From positions 49,203,837 to 49,267,836 of the forward strand of contig NC_056752.1 of NCBI RefSeq assembly GCF_018687715.1: 64,000 bases of DNA, in the 5' to 3' direction. Positions within the stretch are counted from its first letter, which is position 1. Every line of letters begins with the position of its first letter. The notes below the pieces were generated by a model. It searched no databases, was not told the DNA's origin, and worked only from the letters and a program-made list of their open reading frames with translations. A program made the position numbers and the translations under genes. The stretch comes from Carya illinoinensis. Its lineage: Eukaryota; Streptophyta; Magnoliopsida; Fagales; Juglandaceae. Shown in pieces: positions 47,565-57,999 of this stretch.

Positions 47565-49786
47565 ATGCCGGTTCCAACCATAGCTCTATACGCGAGCCCA
47601 CCGAGCAGCGTGTGCTCCGCACCGCATCCATGCCAGATCAACGCGCACGCGTCTTACGATTTCGAGTTGAGCACTCGACCTTCCTCTTCGGCTTCATCCT
47701 CACCGTCAACTACGCACAAGCCTGTAATCGGCGGCCTCTCGTGCCTCTTTTCCTCGCCCTCTGTGCGGTCATCTTCTAGCTTCTCGGGTGGTGGCTGCGG
47801 CGATGAATTGAGTTCCAAGTGGCACGACAGAGGCGACGAATTGAAGGAACTGAGCAACTCGTACTATATGCCAAGTAAGTTCCCTGGGTCGTATTTAAAG
47901 AAGGATTTGAGCCCAGTTTCGGTGTTTCAGGGTCCGGTTTCATGTGGTAGTAGTGTGGTTGGTTCGGCTAGAAGCCCCCCGACGAGTTTCCAAAGTGGTT
48001 TGTTTAATGGGTTTGTAAGGAATGCTCTGGGTTCGTGCGTAGATTACGACTCACCGCATTTCGAGGTCCGTAGCGATGAATTTAACCTGGGTCTTGGGGA
48101 AGAACTGACTTTCAATATAGAGATGGAGGGGAACTCTGAGCCATACGTGAAGGAATTGCTGTTGGGTGCCCAATTGAGGCATAAGATCTTTCACGAGGAT
48201 TTTGTGGTTAAGGCTTTTTATGAAGCCGAGAAAGCTCACAGGGGGCAGGTATTTTTTTTTGATTGGGTACTTGCGTTGTGTTTGCCGCTTGTTTTTGGTG
48301 GTTTCGGTCGATAGGTTTCACGTGTTGTTTTTGTTACAGATCCGTGCCAGCGGTGATCCGTATTTGCAGCATTGCGTAGAGACGGCAGTGCTGCTTGCGC
48401 TGATAGGTGCTAATTCAACGGTGGTTGCTGCGGGGCTTTTACATGACACACTTGATGATTCTTTTATGAGCTATGACTATATTTGTGGAATGTTTGGAGC
48501 TGGGGTTGCCGATTTGGTCCGAGGGGTAAGACACTGAATTTTCGTAACATCCATTTGGTATCGAGTTTTAGTGATAAAACAGAAACTTTCCATTTATTGC
48601 TTTAGAAAGACTTATCTTTGCACATGAAGAGCATTCGTGGTTTCTTTCTTGCAATGATCCAATATGTAGGGTGAACTCTTTTGATCCAGTTGATTAGGAC
48701 AGTTTTGAGAGGCTAACTTGAAAATCCGCGAGCCATGGTTTTCTTGATCGCTTATAGTTTTCCAAAATCTTCGTCGAACCATGTGCTGGGACTGTCATAC
48801 ATGCCGTATCCTGTTAAAGCAGAGCTAAAAATGTGAATTAGTTAAGAAGCATCATTATCGTGACACTTGGCTTAGGTTCTATTACAAGAGAACGTGTATG
48901 TGCATCAATGGTACAATTCTGGGTGTTTATTAATTGTCGTGGATTTTACTTATAAAAAAAAAAAAATTGTCGTGGATTTGAGTGCGGAATAATTGTTGTG
49001 GTCATATGATCACTTCTATTCAGCAAGAGTTAAAATATGTGATCAGTTTTATAAATATTGATTATCAGAGATTCCATTGGCCCTAACCCTTTCTCATGGC
49101 AACTCAAAGAGCAGCCTTTAACATTGGTGATATACTAACTTTGTCAGTTTGGAGGATACTGATGGAACTGTTGACTTAACGTTAACAGTTCACATCAGTT
49201 TGGAGGATAGTTTGGAGACACATCAGCCCTATCTATCTCTGATCTGTTAACTTTGTCAATTAGGCTATTGATATTTTGATCTTACACACTTTTGATATAC
49301 TTCTTTGTGGTATTTACTTAGGTCTCCAAGCTAAGTCACTTGAGTAAGCTTGCACGTGACAACAATACAGCAAGTAAAACAGTTGAGGCTGATCGCTTGC
49401 ATACCATGTTCCTCGCGATGGCTGATGCCAGGGCTGTCCTCATTAAATTGGCAGATCGATTGCATAATATGATGACGCTTGATGCATTGCCTCCAGCCAA
49501 GCAACAGAGGTTCGCTAAGGAGACCTTGGAGATTTTTGCGCCCTTGGCTAATCGTTTAGGAATCTTTACTTGGAAGGTCCAGCTAGAAAATATGTGTTTT
49601 AAACATCTTAACCCTGACCAGCACAAAGAACTGTCTTCTAAGCTGGTTGACTCGTTTGATGAGGCAATGATCACTGCTGCTATAGAGAAATTAGAACGAG
49701 CTCTGGAGGTTAAAGCCATTTCTTACCATGATGTCTTTGGGCGGCATAAGAGCCTGTATAGCATTTACAGAAAAATGCTGAAGTAT

Positions 49787-49822
<36 letters not shown>

Positions 49823-51621
49823 ATGCCCAGCCCAACAGATAAAAACACGTGATCTAATTTTAATTCTGGAGATGGCTGTCCGAGCATGTTTTGCAGGACC
49901 TTTCTTCATTTTTGCGATTAGAATTAACAAAAAGGGAACGAGTTAACCTTATTTACTCTGATTCCCACGTGAGAAATTCAGTAATTGTTGATTGACCAGT
50001 ATGTAACCAGGCTGAGTATGGGACTCAAATTAAATTGCTCATGCTACATTGATTTATATAAATGTCAAATTTTGTCAGATAAGAACTTCTAATACATTAT
50101 GAATTAAAGAATCGGAAACTAACTAAATGTCAAATGAGGTGGGGCTTCATTTTGTTAGATATCAAGGTAATTGCAGGCTTTCTTACACTACTTCCTGGTC
50201 TGTCTGTGAAATACACTTGAGAATATTATTGTGATATTATCATTCCATTAGTTATCCTATATATATATTTACTGAAAAGTCAGTTTCGTTACTCATGATA
50301 CTGTTCTTTCCTTGGCAGAAAGAAGCTAACCATGGATGAAATTCATGATATTCATGGGTTACGGTTGATTGTTGACAATGAAGAAGACTGCTATAAAGCA
50401 TTGGGAGTTGTTCACCAGTTATGGTCTGCGGTACCTGGAAAGCTTAAGGACTACATAACTCGTCCAAAGTTTAATGGGTATGTAGTAGCTTAGATGACCT
50501 GCTCTAGTTTGTGTTGATCGTTTCCTTACTAAGTTTGATCTCATACTTACAGGTACCAATCTCTGCACACGGTGGTGATGGGTGAAGGGATGGTTCCACT
50601 CGAAGTTCAAATTCGGACAAGGGAGATGAACTTGCAGGCTGAATTTGGATTTGCAGCTCATTGGAGGTACAAAGAAGGTGACTGTAAATATTCTTCATTT
50701 GTGCTTCAGATGGTTGAGTGGGCTCGATGGATTGTCACCTGGCAGTGTGAGGCGATGAGTAAATATCGGTCATCCATTGCCTATGCTGATTCGACAAGGC
50801 CACCCTGCTCATTCCCAATACATTCAGATGATTGCCCGTTTTCATATAAGCCGCACTGTGGCCACGATGGGCCTGTGTTCGTGATGATGATTGAGAATGA
50901 TAAGGTTTGTGTTGGAATTTGCACTTTTCAGCATTGGAATGCTAGCTTTTCTTCTCTCCTTTGGTCCATGTTATGAATCTAGGATGAAGGGTAATAATAA
51001 TTTGTGCAACCAGGTAGTTCCTTGTGAACAAGACAATAGACTAGATTTGGTTTTGGTGCTATTCTTAGTGTTATCCAACTTGGCCCAAATTTGATTTAGT
51101 GGCTTGTTTTGTTTCGTAGCCATATTGATCCTGTTGCTTTAGGGGAATATAATTGCCTTGCGCCATCATTGTAATGGCTTTCTTGCGAACATAGAGAGGT
51201 CTTTTTAAAAAAAAAAAAAAATCATAGAAACAACTAGAAGAGCGTCATGCATGGTGGATGGATTGGGCGAAGAGGCATTGACATTGACGTGCTTTTTGTT
51301 TGATTGTTGCAGATGTCTGTTCAGGAGTTTCCTGCAAACTCAACAATAAAGGATTTGTTGGAAAGTGCTGGACGAGGAAGCTCGAGATGGACCCTATATG
51401 GTTTCCCACTGAAGGAAGAATTGAGGCCAAGGCTGAACCATCAACCGGTGACTGATCCCACATGCAAGTTGAAGATGGGGGATGTGCTGGAGTTAACACC
51501 AGCCATACCCAACGAGTCTTTGACGGAGTACAGGGAGGAGATTCAGCGTATGTATAATGGTGGGCTGACTGTGTTGAGCACTGAGCTTGCTGCTAGCAGT
51601 ATGGTTGGACGGAGAAGTTGA
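47565..51621 (+). CDS. RSH3: RelA/SpoT homologue, RSH2/RSH3 type, plastid (p)ppGpp enzyme
   Basis: Six GT-AG exons join to 716 aa: 47565-48248, 48340-48525, 49322-49782, 50319-50477, 50553-50904, 51313-51621; phases agree throughout. The Ser/Pro-rich N-terminus ([20 protein letters not shown]) looks like a plastid transit peptide. The hydrolase domain has His239, LLHDTLDD with His263-Asp264, and KLADRLHNM with Asp335. The synthetase domain follows, with [20 protein letters not shown] (498-505) and EVQIRT (514-519). A TGS-like stretch ([17 protein letters not shown]) covers about 614-670, and the end is [10 protein letters not shown]... Both active centres look complete, so it should make and break (p)ppGpp, as its relatives do in chloroplasts. 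Arabidopsis RSH2 and RSH3 are about 709-715 aa. RSH2 and RSH3 are close paralogues; the neighbours TAF9 and SPL2 favour the RSH3 locus. Confidence 0.96.
48932..48979 (+). mobile_element. 18-bp TACTTAT-A11 insertion with perfect 15-bp direct repeats, in RSH intron 2
   Basis: The repeats aattgtcgtggattt at 48932-48946 and 48965-48979 flank tacttat plus eleven A. It has the same lead sequence as the insert at 38771. Confidence 0.72.
49788..49821. repeat. (CT)n microsatellite next to the RSH exon 3 donor
   Basis: About 17 CT units beginning within about 5 bases of the donor GT at 49783-49784. Confidence 0.95.
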
Positions 51622-52052
51622 CATTGATTAGATTCTCTCTTCTTATTTACAACTCTAGTGGCTATTGGCAATTCTTGTATATAAAATCATGAGTTTGTAC
51701 AGAAAAGCTGTATCGTTCTATCGCTAATCACTGGGTTCAAGCAGGTGCTGAATGATATATCTTCTCTTCTGAACTTTTCACTCTTACTCGAGTTTACTAC
51801 ATCTTCTGTGTGCTGTACTTGAGTTCCTACCTTTAATAGTGTTTGGGAAACAAACAAGATGCTTCTTCTTTGCTGCTCGCGACCTCAAAATTCAAATGGT
51901 CAGAGACTCGGATGAAGCTTGAGATGGCAGGAGAGTGATCTATTTTTTATCTAAAAATTATTTTCAATCACATGACTGACTATTGAAGTGAGACGTATTA
52001 AAAGTATTTAAAATGTAAATGATTTCAATATCTTTGTGTATTCAGAAACTCG
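51622..52052 (+). other. 3' UTR and downstream flank of the RSH gene
   Basis: Directly follows the TGA at 51619-51621; mixed composition to about 51900. Polyadenylation site not fixed. Confidence 0.4.
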
Positions 52053-52225
52053 GTTTGGACGGTGAAATGTTTTATTTTATCTCATTTTATTATTATAATT
52101 TTTTAAAATTTTTATATAAAATATAATAAATTTTTTAAATTTTTTAAAATTTAAAATAATAATAATATTAAAAAATAATATTTTATTTAATTTTTAATTT
52201 TAATATAAAGTTATTTCACTATCCA
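52053..52225 (-). mobile_element. MITE, gagatgagatgag family (reverse copy)
   Basis: Starts cggtttggacggtgaaatgt, then tttatctcattttattatta, ataaaatataataaattttt, aataataatattaaaaaata, and ends tttcactatccaaactgt, an inverted end of the tttggac start. Confidence 0.6.
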
Positions 52226-53219
52226 AACTGTATTTATGAAAGTTACCGATTGTGATCATTGATTTTATTTATTTATTTATTTTACCTAGTGTTTAATGAA
52301 GTATTTTTTAATAATTGTGAATTTAAAAAAAAAATATTTTAAGACAAAAGAATCCTATTCGGTGATCAATCGATGACTTTTGTGTTGCAGCAGATCCTGT
52401 TACAAATCCCTTTACGTAGGCGGGTCGATTCATCTCACTCTGTAGAAGCCCAAACGGACGACCTGGCCTCAATAAGCCGACCAGCCTTGAGTTTTGTTGG
52501 TTTGATGTTGGGCCATAAGAGTCCGGAACGGCCCGGCCACCCCGAAGTCACGTAAAAACTACTACGGAATTCGTCACTGAAAATAGGCCACGCCACTCGT
52601 CTGCAAGAGCATTCACATTGATTTAGGTATATGCATATATAAAATCACATTTTTTAGAGATTTAATTTACTATACAAACAAAATTTTCACATTAGCTTAT
52701 ACAAATTTGAGACAAAATAATAATAAAATATTATCATTTTATTTTTTTTTTACTTTTTTTTAATAGGGTTTGATATTCAAATATGTAAAATATTTAAGTA
52801 AAATAATTTTTGAGAGTGAATGAGTAAAATATGTAGTAAAATATTTAAAGGTAAAATATGTAGAAAGAGAGTGGGAGGAGAGAAAAAGAATGAATAAAAT
52901 ATATTTTGGAGAGTGAATAATAGATTTTTAAACATGTAAAGGTATTGTTCATAACTATGCAAATATTTAAAAATATATAATTTAATAAAGATAAATTTAA
53001 ACTCATTATGTAAATATGACTTTACATATGTATATGCATATGAATTCTCTAACTCGGCTACCAAGCATAAATATTGAATTACGACAGTACCCTATACCCT
53101 CTCTCTCTCTCTCTCTCTCTCTCCAGTCCCAAACCGCTCCGGCCAGCATTCGCCACCCCACGCTCTTCCTCCATCATCACTGTGCCCCGAACGAATGTGA
53201 TCTTCTCCAACAGCTAGCC
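52226..53219 (+). promoter_or_regulatory. Intergenic region, promoter and 5' leader of the SPL2-like gene
   Basis: AT-rich to 53040, then a (CT)n run (53099-53123) and a C-rich leader up to the ATG at 53220. 52430-52560 is a low-repeat stretch without a recognised frame. Confidence 0.4.
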
Positions 53220-54525
53220 ATGTCTTCGCACGAGCAAGCCCTAGTCTCCCTCCTCTCCCAACTAGCTCTCTCCTTAGACGGTGCCGTTTTGGGCGTGGCC
53301 TTGGCCTACGCTGCCGTACGCTCTCTTCTCAAATTCACCGCCACGTCGTCCTCCCTCCGTAAAATCCGCAAGGCTCCTTCCCTTAAAGTCTCCGACCTTC
53401 GCTCCATCCTCACCGTCGATGATGACTCCTCCGAAGATCAGTCACATCCGTCTGATCAAAGTATCTTCGTTGTTCGTGGCACCGTCGAGGCCAAATCCGC
53501 CGTCGATCCCAATTGGAAGAGCTTTAAACCCAATGTTTTGGTCTCTAAGGAGTCCGGAGACAAAGCCGTTGTCATTCAAAGAACTCAAACGGTGCGTTTT
53601 GATCGTAACTTGCAACGGAGATTCTTCTCGAAGCTACGTTTTCTGTTTTCTTCTTCTTCTTCTTCTTATTCTTCTTCTTTTGAGCGGAAATTGGCCTGTT
53701 AGTGCCTCTGTTGTTTCGTTTTATTTGATTCTTGTGTTTTTTTGTTTAGAAACTGTGGGAATAGGAAATGAAACACGGTGGTTTAAAATAATTTTCGTGT
53801 TTTTGGAGATAAAGGAGTTAAGCTTTTCAACTTGAGCGGTGTAATAAGTAAAACTGAAAGCTGTTCATTTTTTGGGATATTGAACGGCGGATGTTAGAAC
53901 CTCTTTTTTTAGATTACTATTTTTTTGGAGTTCGTGGATTATGCCGGTGACGATTTCTTTAATCATCTATTATTTCTTAAATTTAACGATTTGCTTGGTT
54001 ATTGAGAAAGTGGAAGAAAGCAGATGATAGAAACATATCGGAGAGCTATTGGATAGTAATTTAAACTATGTTGGATGAAAGGATTATTGATAATTTGATA
54101 TTCTGTTTTGCGGCAAATTGAGATAAGAAAAAAAAAGATATTAAATTATGAATCTATCACCTTCTGCTGTTTTATCTTGCAATGTTCTATCACCTTACTT
54201 GAAAAACCTTTTTACTTATAATTAAGTTGACACTGATGGATTCACTGGAACTCCATGATAAGAAACCTTTTTGGATCGTTTAAAGGACTATTGGCTTTGC
54301 AAGGACTAATAACTTTGTGACATTCCACTGGATTTTGTGTCCATTTTATCCGGTTGTTTCACTAACTCCGGCTGTTTTGTTAAAGAACTCTTGGATTGAA
54401 TTTTTTATTTATATGTTTCAAAGTGCATATACAACGAATGGAAGGGCGTTTTTGGATGGACTTCTGATCTACGCGCACTATTTGCGAGATCCTGGCGAGA
54501 ACAAGAGTCAACCTCATTGAGAACA
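53220..54525 (+). CDS. SPL2: SP1-like RING E3 ligase (SPL2 type), first two exons only
   Basis: Exon 1 53220-53591 (124 codons, ACG|GTGCGT donor) and exon 2 54424-54525 (34 codons, AAG acceptor, ACA|GTAAGT donor), both phase 0. The protein starts MSSHEQALVSLLSQLALSLD with a first hydrophobic segment (GAVLGVALAYAAV, about residues 21-33). It continues with the MUL1/SP1-like BAM/GIDE region: FVVRGTVEAKSAVDPNWKS, VLVSKESGDKAVVIQRTQT, then CIYNEWKGVFGWTSDLRALF and ESTSLRT. In the family this is followed by VPF..., a second membrane helix and a C-terminal RING. None of these was found up to 64000. SP1-type ligases of the chloroplast envelope and peroxisome or mitochondrial membranes ubiquitinate import-machinery proteins. 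The gene either continues past the window through a long intron containing the LINE, or is truncated. Confidence 0.85.
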
Positions 54526-56513
54526 GTAAGTTCATAACTCATCTTTGTTAGTTCATGGATATATAGTTTTTTTTTTTTTTTGTCCACTAGAGATATGATT
54601 TGAAAACAAGTTCCGTAATAGCATGCTTTTTGTTCAGAAAATGACAGATGGTGTTTGCTTTTTTGTAAGGAGTGCTAGTTCTGAAAGCCAATTGATTTTT
54701 TATATCATTGCTGAACTGTTCAGCATTTGTACTAAGAAGCTATTGGATTCGTGAGGGCCATTGAGGCTTGGGTACAGGCTATGATGAGTACTGTTTCCTA
54801 TATGCAGACATGGGGAGTGTTAGTGCTTAGGACGGGGAGTGGTGACCTCTATTAAGCCTAAGTGCCATTCACTGCAATACTATACTTGGCGGTGGGTCCA
54901 TATGGTATAAAGTAGGCAAGGAGAGAGATCGAGGGTGTGAGGTTGTACACACGATATCCATTAGGAAAGAGAAGTTAATAAAACTTTTAAATATTTGATC
55001 TATATTGGAGAAAAGTTAAAAAAAGATGGAACTAATATATAGTATGTATGTTTTATGAAGCAAAATTGAAAAAAGTGTCTATGAAGTACATCTTCAAAAA
55101 AATGCCCTTTTTTTATAAGAATTTGTAAGAAACTACCATTGAAATTTAATAAACAAATGTTTGGTGACAGATAGAAATTACTATATAGATAGATTCAAAG
55201 TAGAACTGGAAAGAAAATTGAAATCCCCTAGTGATTAAGGGTGGTGGTGTAACATTACAAAGAGCTGGCCTGAGAAACTCAAGAAGGCTAGGCTGGCCAA
55301 TGTAGCGTTTTTGAAAAATCTGAGTGGCCTCATGATTGTTATATGCACTCGAGTTTTTGTTTTGAAAATGGGTGTGCTTTTACATGATATTTTCCTATTA
55401 TTTGTAAATACTATGACTTGGAAAGGCCTCACATGGCCTCTTATTATCGATAAAAAAAAAGAAGCCTCATATGGACTTCTTCTAAATGCACTCATTGTTA
55501 TTGGTTGCTAAATATATGTACCCATTTAGAAAGGTATTTGCTTTGTTATTGTAGGTTGAATGGACTTTTTTTATTTTATTTTATTTTAATTTTTTTAAAA
55601 ATTTTATTTAATTTTAATATGCAACACACGGTCACACATCCCATTCATGACATGCAATGCAACCTATTGATGATCTAGCAGTATGCAGTAATCGCAGTGG
55701 CAAGTCAAACTCATAAAAATTTGCACCAGAATACTTGGAAACATAACTCCATAATTATCTCATAACCATTGTTTTGCCTCTTAGAATTGTTTGAGGCATT
55801 TACACACTAATTTTAAACTTAACAAATGGAGAATATATATCTCCTTATTCACGTCTTGGTTAGGAACGAGCTTCATAAGGACTCTTATTTTGAGCATCTG
55901 TTTGACTTGTTGAATAACTAGCAGGGTCATCTCTAGAAACATGAGCATCATCTCTATCTGCCGGTCTAAGTCCAACTCATTTTCTATTATCCTAATCCAC
56001 TGACTCATGTCCATATCCATCCTGTAGTCCTGCTACAGCTTCTATCGTTCCATTAGAATGGTAGTTTAGAAAAATAAAAGAGGTCTTAGTAAGTTAGCAA
56101 CCAAAATATAATGAGATAACATATACATGATAAATAATAAATAGGAAATGCATGAATGCAGAAAACATACTTTCCTTTGTTTTTCATCCAGATCTCTTTG
56201 TAGAAACATGTTCTGAATTAATTTCAGATAAACATGACATTTTTTTTACAGAGAAAACTTGTTCAAAGAAACAGAGTTTTGCATTTCTTTTCTTTTCTTT
56301 TCAAAGTATCTTGTTTAACATATGGTAACATCACAACTCCCCATTTTGCATTATGAGTACCTGTTGGATTTATATCATCATATCTACGCAGTTAAACTTT
56401 CATACATAGGTGTACCCACTAGCCCTAGGTGCCATTTACATATGACAATCACCCCGGAATCCTTTAAAGAGGATCCAACTATTGCTTGTTGACTGTTCTT
56501 CATCAACCTAGGG
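54526..56513. other. Presumed SPL2-like intron or intergenic DNA, no further exon found
   Basis: I looked for the continuation (VPFV-type start, GSRxPLPL and RING blocks) and found none. 55426-55474 holds a possible small A-tailed insert with imperfect repeats (gcctcacatgg / gcctcatatgg). 55640-56513 looks like part of a larger repeat interrupted by the element at 56522. Confidence 0.4.
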
Positions 56514-57176
56514 GTTATCACCAAAGTTTTGAATGCTGTTCTGGTGACCGTTTCGGTTAAGCACTAGAACGAAATATTTCTTTACTGATGCCATTTCGGA
56601 ATTAATTATATATTATTTATAAATATTTATATGTATATATAAACTAACAACTAATAGAATAAATACATATATATGCAAGTGTATATCATGTATATGTGTA
56701 TATATATGGAAGAATTGAAAATTTATAAAATGAATATATGTTGAAAAAATCACAAACTTGAGTTGAGACGCAAAAACAAAAAACAAAAAATAAAAAAATA
56801 GATAAATTATTAAAAATAATGATATTTAAAAGAAAAGAATGAGGTGTCATATTTAAATTTATAAAAAATATTAAAATTATATAAATGCATTTTATATTTT
56901 AGAATTAATTAAATGCAATCTGTATTTAAAATTTACAAAAATGTCATCTAAATATAAAAAAATTACAAAAATAGCCCGAAATGGGATGTGGACTGAAACG
57001 CCCAATTCTAGCTGAAATGGCTGAAATTTGATCGGAATGGCCGAAACAGAACCGGAATGACCGGAATTTGAAGCGAAACGGAACGAGGTAGTAGAGTATA
57101 CCGGACACTACACTAGAATGGCAAATTTTGGCCATTCCGGCTGAAACGGAACGAAAATTAAAACCTTGGTTACCAC
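56514..57176. mobile_element. Non-autonomous DNA transposon with imperfect 8-bp duplication
   Basis: Body 56522-57168. The left end is caaagttttgaatgctgttc; the right end in reverse complement is caaggttttaattttcgttc. The flanks are gttatcac (56514-56521) and gttaccac (57169-57176), one mismatch. The inside carries multiple gaaatggctgaaa / ggaatggccgaaac words. It is inserted in another repeat. Confidence 0.55.
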
Positions 57177-57884
57177 TACTTTTTTACTCACTCCAGAGTG
57201 GATAGAGGAGTTCCACTAGGATAATTCTCCATCCTAGTATTTGGGATCGTGGTAATAATATTTTGCATGCTATGCATATGATAAACATATTGAATAGCAT
57301 GTGCTTTTGCTCAAGAAATCAAACTTTGCATGAATCATCATAACTTTAAACATGTCAATTTGTAAGAATGCTTGGATAAGTAAAAGTTTATAAAAATATC
57401 ACGTGTCTCATAGAATCCGAATATTCATGAGATAAATGCAAGGTAATTCATGCTCAAAATCAACATTTATACATGAATGCTTTGTTTATACATAATCATA
57501 TAGATATTATCTAAGAGTAGGTTAGAGACCAAGTTACAATGTTCTTGAGTGATTGAAGTGGCTGAAGCTAAGAAATGTTTTTCATGGATTAGAACTTAAT
57601 AAAATTTCTTAATCAATCCTATGAACCGTGCATGCTTAGCCATGCATGTTGGTGTTCATGTTAGTGGTGTTTATCTACATGGGTGCAAGTGCTTGGATTT
57701 TGAAACATAGTGACCTCAAGATGGAAGTGATGATCAACCCAAGATAGTTTGTGAACTCGTGTTGATCTTCATATTCCCGAAGCATGTGTGTGTGAATCTT
57801 TGAACATAGGCTATACATGAGTGTGTGCATGCGATGAACACTCAATGATGGGCTTCCCGACAATGGCATGGCTAGGCTCCTCTC
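57177..57884. other. Repeat-like DNA flanking the LINE on the left
   Basis: Looks like a continuation of the repeat to the left of 56514. No gene recognised. Confidence 0.35.
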
Positions 57885-57999
57885 TTTTTTTTTTGATAAG
57901 TAAAAAGTTTATTGATCCACGTAAATAGGCAAAGTCCGAGTACACAGGTAGTATACATAGAAGTGCCTAGATACCACACTACATGCTACTGATAGTAGC

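Noticed and set aside
49336..49719. 127-codon minus-strand frame
   Set aside because: Antisense shadow of RSH exon 3, which has a clear domain match on the plus strand.
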